From Nonlabens dokdonensis DSW-6 (lineage in GTDB: Bacteria > Bacteroidota > Bacteroidia > Flavobacteriales > Flavobacteriaceae), in contig NC_020156.1 in the NCBI RefSeq assembly GCF_000332115.1, positions 372,001-436,000 on the forward strand: a DNA stretch of 64,000 nt, given 5' to 3'. Position numbers and translations under genes: made by a program. The notes beneath the pieces were generated by a model, which was not told where the DNA came from, made no database searches, and worked only from the letters and a program-made list of their open reading frames with translations. This document shows, one piece after another, positions 52,919 through 61,602 of this stretch. Every line of letters begins with the position of its first letter. Within the stretch, counting starts at the first letter, position 1.

Positions 52919-53025
52919 ATGCCAATAAAAAGTTCTTTAATGATTACCGTGTTGTTATTAGAACATAAGTCGCTCTGTATATTTATATTATGAGAATACC
53001 GTGACGTTAATGTGTATTATAGTTC

Positions 53026-53039
53026 CGCTTTCGCGAAAG
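53026..53039. repeat. 16-bp palindrome, copy 12 (imperfect, intergenic)
   Basis: CGCTTTCGCGAAAG followed directly by TAAG. It looks like a copy that lost two bases (CG) of its right arm. Confidence 0.85.
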
Positions 53040-53065
53040 TAAGAAAACATTCTTTCACATCACCT

Positions 53066-54232
53066 TTATGAAACAGGAACGACTACACTTTCCATGTACT
53101 CTTTTAACACCTGGACTACGTAATCAAGCTCTTCTTTGGTATTGTAAATAGAGAAACTAAATCGCAAACTAGGTTTCTTTAAATCTTCTTTATTCAACAC
53201 ACTGGTCAATACGTGAGATCCTTTTTGAGAACCACTCTGGCAAGCACTACCTTTAGAACAAGCGATTCCCTTTAAATCCATGGTAAAAAGAAGCATCGCA
53301 GCTTTATCTGCTGGGCAAGGTAAACAGACGTTCAAAAGCGTGTAAGTACTATTTTCATGATCACTACAGTTGCCATTAAACTTCACTCCAGGAACATGTT
53401 TTTCTAGTTCTTCTTTAAAATAACTTTTAAGATCTACTACAAAAGCTCGATCTTCTTCTAAAGAATCATAGGCCATTTGAAGCGCTAGATCCATTCCTAC
53501 GATATTATGTACACTTTCTGTTCCAGCTCTTATACCACGTTCTTGAGAACCTCCTAAAATAAGCGGCTTTAAACCAGTTCCTTTTCTTATAAAAGCAAAA
53601 CCTACTCCTTTAGGTCCATGAAACTTATGAGCAGACACTGCGGTGAAGTCCACAGGCAGTTTTTGTAAATCCATTTCATAATGACCGATGGATTGCACGC
53701 AATCGCTGTGAAATAAAGCGCCGTACTTTTTGCATAACTCACATACACGATCGATATCTAGTTTATTACCTATCTCATTATTAATGTGCATTAAAGAAAC
53801 CAGTGTTTTTTTATCGCTAGAGGAAAGCAATCGTTCTAAATCGATGTAATTAGGAGTTCCACAATCTTTCAATTTTACATGAGCGACTTCTGTACCGTAC
53901 TTCTCGGCGCAATAATCTACGATATAAAGTACAGCGTGATGTTCTATGGTAGTTGTGATAATGCGCTCTACTCCTAGATCACGCACACAGCTGTGAATGG
54001 CAAGATTATCAGCTTCAGTACCACCAGAGGTAAAAATAATTTCGGCAGCAGTGACGTTTAATTGGGCTGCTATATTTTTACGAGCATTTTCAATTAGAGA
54101 TTTTGCACTACGACCGTAACTGTGAGTAGAACTAGGGTTTCCATGCACTTCTGTCATTACCTCGGTCATTTTTTTGATAACCTCTGGTCTCATTTGTGTC
54201 GTTGCTGCGCTGTCTAGATAAACTTGTCTCAT
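53066..54232 (-). CDS. Cysteine desulfurase (NifS/IscS family)
   Basis: This 388-residue PLP enzyme has YLDSAATTQMRPEV at the start, TSGGTEADNLAI near 68-79, the Schiff-base K203 in SAHKFHGPKG and the active cysteine in KGSACQSGS near residue 331. The length fits the group that supplies sulfur for Fe-S clusters or tRNA thiolation. It is monocistronic. The -7 box TACTTTTG ends six bases before the ATG, suggesting a leaderless transcript. An equal arrangement faces the opposite way for the next gene. Confidence 0.95.
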   Translation of the reverse strand: MRQVYLDSAATTQMRPEVIKKMTEVMTEVHGNPSSTHSYGRSAKSLIENARKNIAAQLNVTAAEIIFTSGGTEADNLAIHSCVRDLGVERIITTTIEHHAVLYIVDYCAEKYGTEVAHVKLKDCGTPNYIDLERLLSSSDKKTLVSLMHINNEIGNKLDIDRVCELCKKYGALFHSDCVQSIGHYEMDLQKLPVDFTAVSAHKFHGPKGVGFAFIRKGTGLKPLILGGSQERGIRAGTESVHNIVGMDLALQMAYDSLEEDRAFVVDLKSYFKEELEKHVPGVKFNGNCSDHENSTYTLLNVCLPCPADKAAMLLFTMDLKGIACSKGSACQSGSQKGSHVLTSVLNKEDLKKPSLRFSFSIYNTKEELDYVVQVLKEYMESVVVPVS

Positions 54233-54237
54233 AAGTA

Positions 54238-54300
54238 CAAAAGTAAATTATTTGCAATAAAAATTAAGCTTTAACGCTTTAATATGATTGACTACTTTTG
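54238..54300. promoter_or_regulatory. Divergent promoter pair with boxes next to both start codons
   Basis: TACTTTTG occurs on the minus strand at 54245-54238 and on the plus strand at 54293-54300. Each leaves only five bases before its ATG, so both messengers probably lack a leader. Confidence 0.6.
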
Positions 54301-54305
54301 TTATT

Positions 54306-55298
54306 ATGAAAAAACTGCTTTACCTTATAATTCCTATAGTTTTAATAGGCTGTGATGATGGAGACATCATTACAAACGACTTTGATTTTGATGACAGCGC
54401 AGTAGAAGCTTGTGATCCTACTGATGGCGCTGGAGCTACCTCTAATTATGTGTTTTATCAAAATGAGGATTCTAATTTTGAAAGTCTTGTATTGCAGTTT
54501 AATACTGATGATGATATTCTTAATACAGTAGGCCGTTATGGCCCATATTCCATAAGTTCAACTAGTTTTAATTCCTTTGAATACAGAAAATTTGATGCCT
54601 CACCAGGTGATGATTACTATTGCAACAGTATTCCACCTAGCTCACCTCGTGTTATCGAGGTATTTACAGCCATAGGTGGTGAAATTAATGTGACTACTTC
54701 TATTCGCACATTAGATGATAATGATGGTATACCTGCTGATCAAGAAGGAGCCATTTTTGTAGATGGAGTAATTGATCATAGCGCTATTAATCATCAGGAC
54801 ACTGATGGCGACGGCATTCCTGACTATCTTGATATAGATGACGATGGAGATAATGTTTTAACAACACTAGAAGGTGTTGAGCTAGACAGTGATGGCAATA
54901 TTAATTTAATGGAGAGTGATGATACTGATGGAGATGGGATTCTAGATTATCTTGATGAAGATGATGACGATGATGGAATTCTAACAAGAAATGAATCAAT
55001 TGACGGCGATATAGACCCAATAAATGATTTTGCACTTAATGCAATTGTACCAAACTTTAGAAATCCTATGATTGCTAATGAAGCAAATCCATTGATAATG
55101 GAGTACATTCCTCATACTATTGAGCGCACCATAGAACTTAGTATTACTCTACAATTGCTCAATTTACAAAATGAGTCACAGGAAATCGTTTTTGATACAG
55201 TCTATGATTTTGGAGACTTTATTAAAGATGTAGAACTATTAACGTGCACACCAGCATTTAATCCGCCGCCAGGTTCTGACGGATGCGAATTTCAGTAG
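54306..55298 (+). CDS. Acidic calcium-repeat lipoprotein (thrombospondin type 3-like)
   Basis: About 330 residues from the ATG at 54306 (an upstream TTG is rejected because the signal peptide begins here). The lipobox is LIGCDD. The middle holds D-rich repeats of thrombospondin type 3 type, DTDGDGIPDYLDIDDDGD and DTDGDGILDYLDEDDDDDG (about 165-235), which bind calcium. The C-terminal part has a short beta region and ends with two Cys. Function is unknown and likely at the surface. Its 3' end overlaps the convergent Smr gene by 41 bases. Confidence 0.8.
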   Translation: MKKLLYLIIPIVLIGCDDGDIITNDFDFDDSAVEACDPTDGAGATSNYVFYQNEDSNFESLVLQFNTDDDILNTVGRYGPYSISSTSFNSFEYRKFDASPGDDYYCNSIPPSSPRVIEVFTAIGGEINVTTSIRTLDDNDGIPADQEGAIFVDGVIDHSAINHQDTDGDGIPDYLDIDDDGDNVLTTLEGVELDSDGNINLMESDDTDGDGILDYLDEDDDDDGILTRNESIDGDIDPINDFALNAIVPNFRNPMIANEANPLIMEYIPHTIERTIELSITLQLLNLQNESQEIVFDTVYDFGDFIKDVELLTCTPAFNPPPGSDGCEFQ

Positions 55299-55797
55299 CA
55301 CCACGACCATATTTCTGGTAATCTGCATCATAATATTCAATTTGTGCATATCGCTGAAACAAGAATTGCAGTTCTTCTTTGAGAACACCTTGCCCTATGC
55401 CGTGAATGAAAACTAGTTTAGGAATGCGATTTTCAATCGCCCATTCTATTTTATATCGAGCTGTTTCTATTTGTAGATTTAGCTTGTCATAGGCGTCCAT
55501 TCCACGCTCAGATTTTACCAGTTGGTGAAGGTGCAAATCAATTTCTACGGCTGGTATAAATGCGGCTTTTTTGCGGGAAACAATGCGTTTTTTAGATTTT
55601 TTAGCAGCCGGTTCTTTTTTAACGATCACTTGGGAAACAGGAAAAGATTGATCGATAATCAACTGGCTTTTATGGTAGGTAATTTCTATGCCGTCGTCTG
55701 TGAGGATGGTTATTTGTTCCGCTTTCGCGAAAGCTACCACACCACCAAAATCATCATCTAAAACCAGTACTCGATCACCTTTCTTAAATCCTGACAT
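55258..55797 (-). CDS. Smr-domain protein
   Basis: This 179-residue protein has an N-terminal SH3-like region (KGDRVLVLDDDFGGVVAFAKA, about 5-55), a Lys-rich linker (about 60-80), and a C-terminal Smr domain (about 85-178) with VEIDLHLHQL and LVFIHGIGQGVLKEEL. Smr domains are nucleases or nucleic-acid binders, found at the end of MutS2 and alone. The DLH and HGxG motifs needed for the fold are present. The palindrome at 55720 encodes AFAKA. It overlaps the preceding gene's 3' end in convergent orientation. Confidence 0.85.
   Translation of the reverse strand: MSGFKKGDRVLVLDDDFGGVVAFAKAEQITILTDDGIEITYHKSQLIIDQSFPVSQVIVKKEPAAKKSKKRIVSRKKAAFIPAVEIDLHLHQLVKSERGMDAYDKLNLQIETARYKIEWAIENRIPKLVFIHGIGQGVLKEELQFLFQRYAQIEYYDADYQKYGRGATEIRIRQNLAAD
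55720..55734. repeat. 16-bp palindrome, copy 13 (imperfect, in Smr gene)
   Basis: CGCTTTCGCGAAAGC lacking the final G. The coding strand reads AFAKA. Confidence 0.88.
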
Positions 55798-56004
55798 CTA
55801 CTCCTCTTCTTCTGATAGGTGGTCATCTTTATGAGCGGTCCAATGGCTACTCGCACGATAAGCTCCAAACATCATAAATACCAGCCCTACGATTTGAAAC
55901 CAGAGGTTTGCATCACTATCCATCAAGGAATAAAGCAAGAATGCGGCACCTATCACGATAATTAAACCGTTGAAAAGCTGCTTAGTGTTGTTCTTAATCG
56001 GCAT
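55798..56004 (-). CDS. Small two-helix membrane protein
   Basis: This 68-residue protein has two membrane helices (about 12-28 and 34-50) and an acidic C-terminus ending EEEE. It starts upstream of the Smr gene with no gap (the stop precedes the Smr ATG), so the two are likely co-transcribed. I do not recognise the family. Confidence 0.72.
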   Translation of the reverse strand: MPIKNNTKQLFNGLIIVIGAAFLLYSLMDSDANLWFQIVGLVFMMFGAYRASSHWTAHKDDHLSEEEE

Positions 56005-56082
56005 TATTTATAGTTCATCTAATTGTTGCTGCAAATCTATAAACTTTTACAAATGATTATAATAAATGGCTCCTTAAAATTA

Positions 56083-56090
56083 TATTTTTG
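56083..56090 (+). promoter_or_regulatory. -7 box before the T9SS protein gene
   Basis: TATTTTTG fits TAnnTTTG and ends 19 bases before the ATG at 56110. No clear -33 TTG is seen. Confidence 0.45.
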
Positions 56091-56109
56091 TATGATTAAT
56101 GAATGAATT

Positions 56110-58155
56110 ATGAAGAATTTTATTTACATAAGCTTATTGTTTCTCACTGCAAATGTGGCAAATGCGCAACTTAATGTGGTAGGAGATAATTTTGTTTTCT
56201 CTAAAGGAACTGACATTTTTGTTAAAGAAGAAGTCAATCTAGTAAATCCAGAATCTAGAATTTTCTTAAGAGGAGAAGCTCAACTTATACAAGAAAGCAA
56301 TGTGCCTAACGAAGGCGAAGGTGTTCTTTCTATCTTTCAAGAAGGTACTTCAAATGAATACACCTATAACTATTGGTCGGCTCCTGTAAGTGATCAAACT
56401 ACTGGAACAAATGGTAATGTGGGATTCAAAAATATACAATTAACATATCCTACAGTAGACTTGAGCCTTATGACTCCACCTACTACCACAGATTTTACTA
56501 TTACAAATGGAGACGCTATCATTTTACCATTTAATATGAAAAATGGTATATCTGACGATGCTGATGTAGGTGGAAGTCAATTACAAATAGCAGGAAGATG
56601 GTTATATACTTATGATAGTGGTGGTAATCCAGCTACTGGATATGCTGGATGGTCTAATTTTAATAGCCCAACAGCAATAGCAAGATCAGGTTATGGCTTT
56701 ACTATGAAAGGTACTAGAGAAGTAACTGGTGGATCACTAAACTATGATGGAGGACAGCGATATGACTTTAGAGGAAGACCTAACAATGGAACTATTCAAG
56801 TAGGTGTTGGAAATGATAATGGAACTCTTGCAGGTAACCCTTATCCAAGTGCTTTAGATCTTAAAAGATTTATAGAAGAAAACTCATTCGATTCTGGAGC
56901 TGGAACGGTATTGATGGATCCATGGGTAGAATTTTGGGAATCCCAAGAAGAAACAGATCACAATCTTGTTTCTTATTTAGGTGGATATGCTCGTTACGTG
57001 CCGTTAGGTTTTGCGCCAGGTTCAAATGATGGATATGCAAATGATGGAACTTACTTAGAGCCTGTTTTTAGAAGAACTAATAATGATGGAACTATAAACA
57101 CCAGTTCAAGCACTACTTCTCTTTCAGGACCGCCAACACCGCCAGCAGATAACACTTCTTTTGTAGATAACGCTCTTATGGATGGTAAAAGAAGATATGC
57201 TGCTGTAGGGCAAGGTTTCTTTATCTCTAGAACAAATACCGATGTTCCTTATCGAAATAATGTTGCAGGGTTTCCAGATTCTTACGAACAAGATGCAACT
57301 CCAAATATTTCTGCTGGTGTTATTCTTCCAGGAGGACAAACTGGTGAATTAATAACTTTTAACAACTCAATGCGTGTTTTTCAAAGAGAAAATACCACTA
57401 CTTCTATTTTTAAAGCAGCTCCAGGAGTAAGCGACCCACAAAGCGCCATAGTAGCAAATCAAATTCCTAAAATGATTATTAACGTAATACCTGAAAATCT
57501 ATACGTGAGACCTTTAAAATTTATTTTTGATGACAGCACGACTCAAGGGTATGATTATTCTTGGGAAGGTACTTTATCTGGTAGAATAGATACAGACGCT
57601 TATATTAAAATAGGAACAGAAGGTGAATTTGGTTTGTCATCCCAACCATTTGATGAAAACATGACTATTCCTATAGGTGTAGAAGTTGCCTCTTCAAACA
57701 CATCGCCTATTGATGTAGAGTTTGAATTAGCATTCTTGATTAATTTTAGTCCTAACGATGTATTCTTACACGATACACAATCTGGAACTTACCACGATTT
57801 AAAAGCTGGTAATAAAACTTTATTAATCGCTCCAGGTCACTATACCGACCGATTTGAAATTACTTTTAAGGACACCTCTGGTACCTTAAGTAATGACAGT
57901 GTAAATGAAGTGAACTTTGATATTTTCCAAAACAACAATAGAAGAGAACTTACTATCTTAAATCCTAATCAAGAAGATGTAGCAAGTATTGCGTTGTTTG
58001 ATCTCGCAGGAAGAGAAGTTTTATCTAATAAACCTGCATCTACGCAATCAAGCTATACTTTTGATACGGCATCATTATCTAGCGCGATTTATATTGCAAA
58101 GGTTACAACAACAGATAATAAAGAGAAATCTGTTAAAGTGAGTATCTCTAATTAG
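56110..58155 (+). CDS. T9SS-exported surface protein, unknown function
   Basis: This 681-residue protein has a signal peptide ending NVANAQ. The long beta-rich body contains YNYWSAPVSDQ near 85-95 and GNPYPSALDL near 235-245, seen in many flavobacterial T9SS cargoes. The C-terminal tail (about 600-681) includes DIFQNNNRRELTILNPNQEDV and SAIYIAKVTTTDNKEKSVKVSI, a type A sorting domain. The role is unknown and probably adhesive. The next gene begins one base past its stop, suggesting one transcript with DUF2752. Confidence 0.8.
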   Translation: MKNFIYISLLFLTANVANAQLNVVGDNFVFSKGTDIFVKEEVNLVNPESRIFLRGEAQLIQESNVPNEGEGVLSIFQEGTSNEYTYNYWSAPVSDQTTGTNGNVGFKNIQLTYPTVDLSLMTPPTTTDFTITNGDAIILPFNMKNGISDDADVGGSQLQIAGRWLYTYDSGGNPATGYAGWSNFNSPTAIARSGYGFTMKGTREVTGGSLNYDGGQRYDFRGRPNNGTIQVGVGNDNGTLAGNPYPSALDLKRFIEENSFDSGAGTVLMDPWVEFWESQEETDHNLVSYLGGYARYVPLGFAPGSNDGYANDGTYLEPVFRRTNNDGTINTSSSTTSLSGPPTPPADNTSFVDNALMDGKRRYAAVGQGFFISRTNTDVPYRNNVAGFPDSYEQDATPNISAGVILPGGQTGELITFNNSMRVFQRENTTTSIFKAAPGVSDPQSAIVANQIPKMIINVIPENLYVRPLKFIFDDSTTQGYDYSWEGTLSGRIDTDAYIKIGTEGEFGLSSQPFDENMTIPIGVEVASSNTSPIDVEFELAFLINFSPNDVFLHDTQSGTYHDLKAGNKTLLIAPGHYTDRFEITFKDTSGTLSNDSVNEVNFDIFQNNNRRELTILNPNQEDVASIALFDLAGREVLSNKPASTQSSYTFDTASLSSAIYIAKVTTTDNKEKSVKVSISN

Positions 58156-58156
58156 T

Positions 58157-58453
58157 ATGAACACCTTTCTCATAGATGATAGCTGGATGCTACCTTGTAT
58201 GAGTAAACAACTAATGGGAATGGACTGTCCTGGATGTGGAATCCAGCGGTCCATTTCTTTTTTACTCCAAGGCAATATCGTAGATTCCTTTTTAATGTAT
58301 CCTGGATTGTTTCCAGCGGTGTTTCTATTCTTCTTCTTGATAATAGATTGGTTCAAAGATTTCAAATATGGTGAACAAATAAAACTTTGGGCTACCATCA
58401 TCACCATAGGAACCATTTTAACTAGTTACTTTATAAAAATGGCAATTCATTAA
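58157..58453 (+). CDS. DUF2752 membrane protein, copy 1
   Basis: This 98-residue protein has two membrane helices and the motif MDCPGCGIQRSI near residue 23-34, characteristic of DUF2752. Function is unknown. It starts one base after the T9SS gene and is followed by two CCC-motif proteins. A second member of the family is encoded at 59417-59794 on the other strand. Confidence 0.85.
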   Translation: MNTFLIDDSWMLPCMSKQLMGMDCPGCGIQRSISFLLQGNIVDSFLMYPGLFPAVFLFFFLIIDWFKDFKYGEQIKLWATIITIGTILTSYFIKMAIH

Positions 58454-58515
58454 AAATTATTGTAACATTGTAAGGTAGAATATTACTAATTGTACAAATC
58501 AAACCCAACCTTATT

Positions 58516-58875
58516 ATGCAAAAATTAAATACAACACTAGTTTACATTTTATCAGTAGTAGGCTTTTTATGTTGCTGTGCTTACGGTATAGGTACTGTTG
58601 CAGCTATTATTGCAATTGTAGTTGCAAGTAAAGAGCTTAAAAAGTACGAAGCAAATCCAGATCAATTTGTAAATGGAAAAGCAATGAAAACTGCTAAAAC
58701 AGTTGCTATTGTTTCTCTAGTTATATCTCTAATAGGATTAGCAATATTTATTGCTTCCGCACTTAATGAATGTGCTTTTAATGAATGGATCTATAATTGG
58801 TCATTAGATAATGGCGCATCTGAGGAACAATTAGCCCCTATGCTAGAAGAGATGGAAAAAGCAGGATGTGTATAA
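58516..58875 (+). CDS. CCC-motif membrane protein, copy 1
   Basis: This 119-residue protein has two membrane helices. The first contains GFLCCCAYGIGTVAAIIAIV (about 16-36), followed by SKELKKYEANPDQFVNGKAM and a second helix (about 65-82), with an acidic tail ending in AGCV. It is nearly identical over the first 80 residues to the next gene. Function is unknown. Confidence 0.85.
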   Translation: MQKLNTTLVYILSVVGFLCCCAYGIGTVAAIIAIVVASKELKKYEANPDQFVNGKAMKTAKTVAIVSLVISLIGLAIFIASALNECAFNEWIYNWSLDNGASEEQLAPMLEEMEKAGCV

Positions 58876-58901
58876 ACTAACTATTATTTAAAAAAAATAT
58901 C

Positions 58902-59261
58902 ATGCAAAAATTGAATACAACATTAGTTTACATTTTATCAGTAGTAGGATTATTATGCTGCTGTGTATACGGTTTAGGAACCGTTGCTGCCATTATAGCA
59001 ATTGTAGTTGCTAGCAAAGAGCTTAAAAAATATGAAGCAAATCCAGATCAATTTGTAAATGGAAAAGCGATGAAATCTGCTAAAACAGTAGCTATTGTTT
59101 CTCTTATAATTTCTATAATAGGTTTAGCAATATTTATTTATATAGCTCTAAATCAATGTGAGTTTATGCAGAGTTGGTATGACATGGCTATAGAAAATGG
59201 AGCTTCTGAGTCAGACATGGAAGATCTCAGACAAGGTATGGAAGAAGCTGGATGCATTTAA
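58902..59261 (+). CDS. CCC-motif membrane protein, copy 2
   Basis: A 119-residue tandem paralogue of the preceding gene, starting 26 bases after it. The first 80 residues are almost the same and the acidic tails differ (ending EEAGCI). Recent duplication is likely. A strong terminator follows. Confidence 0.85.
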   Translation: MQKLNTTLVYILSVVGLLCCCVYGLGTVAAIIAIVVASKELKKYEANPDQFVNGKAMKSAKTVAIVSLIISIIGLAIFIYIALNQCEFMQSWYDMAIENGASESDMEDLRQGMEEAGCI

Positions 59262-59289
59262 TAAGAAGATAAATTAACAATCTTCCTTA

Positions 59290-59322
59290 AATAGGGAAAG
59301 CTAGCGCTTTCCCTATTTTTTT
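59290..59322 (+). terminator. Terminator after the CCC genes
   Basis: Perfect 12-bp arms AATAGGGAAAGC / GCTTTCCCTATT with TAGC loop and a T-run. It lies 28 bases past the second CCC gene. Confidence 0.93.
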
Positions 59323-59416
59323 ATCCCGACTAATTTAAAACTTCACCATTAGATAGGATTGAGCATTATAATATTTGTCAGATTGCTGTCTATGTAAATT
59401 TTCAACAAGCAATAGC

Positions 59417-59794
59417 TTATAAATTTCTCCAAACAGTAAAAAGAATAACAATACTAAAAACCACCATGATTGTATAAAAGTTAATCAATAGTTTTCTGAA
59501 AGAATGATTTCTCAACGAAGGAATCCATTCAAAAACACCTACTAATAAACCATAAGGAACCAGAAAAAATAATAACGGATTATAATTAAACGCTTTACTC
59601 ACTTCACCGTTAAATAAGGAATGTACTGCACGTTGAGAACCGCAACCTGGACAATCGTAACCAGTAACATACTTACTAGGACATTTAGGAAACAAATTAC
59701 TCTCAACTGGGTTATACAAAGAATACACATAAAAAAAGCCACTTATTAAAGTGGCTCCTATAAGTATGAGTACAACTCGATTTGTAATTTTCAC
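59417..59794 (-). CDS. DUF2752 membrane protein, copy 2
   Basis: This 125-residue protein has three membrane helices and the motif GYDCPGCGSQRAVHSLFNGEVSKAFNYNP (about 46-74), clearer than in copy 1. Function is unknown. It follows the CD225-like gene directly, so the two form an operon facing the CCC genes. Confidence 0.9.
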   Translation of the reverse strand: MKITNRVVLILIGATLISGFFYVYSLYNPVESNLFPKCPSKYVTGYDCPGCGSQRAVHSLFNGEVSKAFNYNPLLFFLVPYGLLVGVFEWIPSLRNHSFRKLLINFYTIMVVFSIVILFTVWRNL

Positions 59795-60091
59795 CTAGTT
59801 AAAGTTTTCAATACCTACGATAAGAAAAACAAACAACATATATAGTACTATAAAAACTGCTGCTCCGATAGCACTATAAATACACCATTGTTTAGCTTTT
59901 TCAGACGCTCTTTGTGCATCGGCATATAATCCTTGAGCGTGTAAGCGATCTACTTTTGCAGCGTTAACAATAGCTGGAATACCTAATGGCCAGCAGCAAA
60001 TAATAGTTACAATAATTGATTCTGCTAAATAGGTTTTAGGTGGTGGACCTATAGGTCGTTGACCTTGACCTTGATTAAATTCGTTTTGCAT
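59795..60091 (-). CDS. CD225/dispanin-like membrane protein
   Basis: This 98-residue protein has a Pro/Gln-rich N-terminus (about 1-22), a first hydrophobic segment with IVTIICCWPLGIPAIVNAAKVD (about 27-50), an amphipathic linker (RASEKAKQWC) and a C-terminal helix. This is the CD225/dispanin layout. A -7 box TATATTTG (minus, 60119-60112) precedes it. Its stop abuts the DUF2752 start. Confidence 0.85.
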   Translation of the reverse strand: MQNEFNQGQGQRPIGPPPKTYLAESIIVTIICCWPLGIPAIVNAAKVDRLHAQGLYADAQRASEKAKQWCIYSAIGAAVFIVLYMLFVFLIVGIENFN

Positions 60092-60169
60092 AATTGATTG
60101 GATTTAAAAATCAAATATATAATAAAAATAATCGCCTATCTAACACTTGAAACAGCTCGTACTATTTAT

Positions 60170-61465
60170 CTATTCAAACTCCTTTAAAGTTTTAATAATA
60201 ATAGCTATACAATCATCTAATTGCTCTTTGTTCATAACTAACGGTGGAGCAAATCGTATGATATTACCATGAGTAGGTTTTGCAAGCAAACCGTTGTCGC
60301 GCAATCTCAAACATATATTCCAGGCAGTATCACTATCCTCAGTATCGTTAATCACAATAGCATTTAGTAAACCTCTACCTCTAACTAAAGTTACCGTGTC
60401 AGTAGTTTCAATATACTTTTGAATTTCAGATCTAAAGTAACTTCCTAATGCACGTGCGTTTTGAATTAAGCTTTCATCTTTAACAACCTCAAGAGCTGCC
60501 ATTGCAACCGCTGCAGCTACCGGATTACCACCAAATGTAGAACCATGTTGTCCTGGTTTGATCACGTTCATTACTTCATTATCTGCTAGAACGGCGCTTA
60601 CAGGATAAGCTCCTCCAGAAAGTGCTTTTCCTAAAATCAACATATCAGGTCTTGCATAAGTTTCTGGCTGGCGCTCACAATGAGCTTCACAAGAACAATT
60701 ACCACAAACGGCAAGTAAACCACCAGTTCTGGCAATTCCAGTTTGAATCTCATCGGCAATGAATAATGCTTTGTGCTTTGTACATAAATCTCTAGAAATT
60801 CTCATGTAATCGTCGTTTGGAGTAAAAACTCCTGCTTCACCTTGAATAGGCTCAATTAGGAAACCAGCAACATTTTCCTCTTGCAATGCTTTTTCAAGAG
60901 CTTCTGTATCACTGTATGGTATTTTGATAAAACCTGGAGTGTACGGTCCAAAGTTTTTACGAGCACCTTCATCATTTGAAAACGAGATGATGGTAGTCGT
61001 ACGACCGTGAAAGTTATTTTCAGCTACAATGATCTTTGCCTTATGCTCCTCTACTCCTTTTTTCTCATATGCCCATTTACGTGCAATTTTAATAGCAGTT
61101 TCTACAGCTTCTGCACCAGTATTCATAGGCAGTACTTTGTCAAAAGAAAAATACTCTGTCATGTATTTCTCGTATTGTCCTAATTTATCATTGTGAAATG
61201 CTCTAGAAGTAAGCGTTAATGTCTGTGCCTGATCATTCATCGCGTTTACGATTGCAGGATGACAGTGCCCTTGATTAACAGCACTATAAGCACTTAAAAA
61301 ATCAAAATATCTTTTACCATCTACGTCCCAAACATAAACACCTTCACCTTTTTCCAGTACAACTGGTAATGGATGATAGTTATTTGCTCCATGCTTATCT
61401 TCTAAATCGATATAATGTTGTGCTTTGCTTTTAGTCTCTATGCTCATTTCTCTACTTTTATTCAT
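60170..61465 (-). CDS. rocD: Ornithine aminotransferase
   Basis: About 431 residues from the ATG at 61465; starts at 61483 and at the downstream [12 protein letters not shown] are possible. This is a class III PLP aminotransferase. It has [15 protein letters not shown] near 65, [19 protein letters not shown] near 120 and the PLP-lysine in [16 protein letters not shown] near residue 285. It converts ornithine and 2-oxoglutarate to glutamate semialdehyde and glutamate. A Cys-rich insertion [10 protein letters not shown] lies just before the catalytic lysine segment. Monocistronic. Confidence 0.93.
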   Translation of the reverse strand: MNKSREMSIETKSKAQHYIDLEDKHGANNYHPLPVVLEKGEGVYVWDVDGKRYFDFLSAYSAVNQGHCHPAIVNAMNDQAQTLTLTSRAFHNDKLGQYEKYMTEYFSFDKVLPMNTGAEAVETAIKIARKWAYEKKGVEEHKAKIIVAENNFHGRTTTIISFSNDEGARKNFGPYTPGFIKIPYSDTEALEKALQEENVAGFLIEPIQGEAGVFTPNDDYMRISRDLCTKHKALFIADEIQTGIARTGGLLAVCGNCSCEAHCERQPETYARPDMLILGKALSGGAYPVSAVLADNEVMNVIKPGQHGSTFGGNPVAAAVAMAALEVVKDESLIQNARALGSYFRSEIQKYIETTDTVTLVRGRGLLNAIVINDTEDSDTAWNICLRLRDNGLLAKPTHGNIIRFAPPLVMNKEQLDDCIAIIIKTLKEFE

Positions 61466-61588
61466 TTGCCGCAATTTAATCATTTCGCTTGCAGGATTAA
61501 AATTAAAACCTTTAAGAATTTGCGAAAATCTTAATCACCACCTCATACAATAACCCAAGTAAAGTTCTATAAAAACGCGGATTTTAGT

Positions 61589-61596
61589 TAATTTTG
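61589..61596 (+). promoter_or_regulatory. -7 box directly before rlmD
   Basis: TAATTTTG ends six bases before the ATG at 61603, as with the divergent pair at 54238-54300, suggesting another leaderless transcript. Confidence 0.55.
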
Positions 61597-61602
61597 GCAC
61601 CT

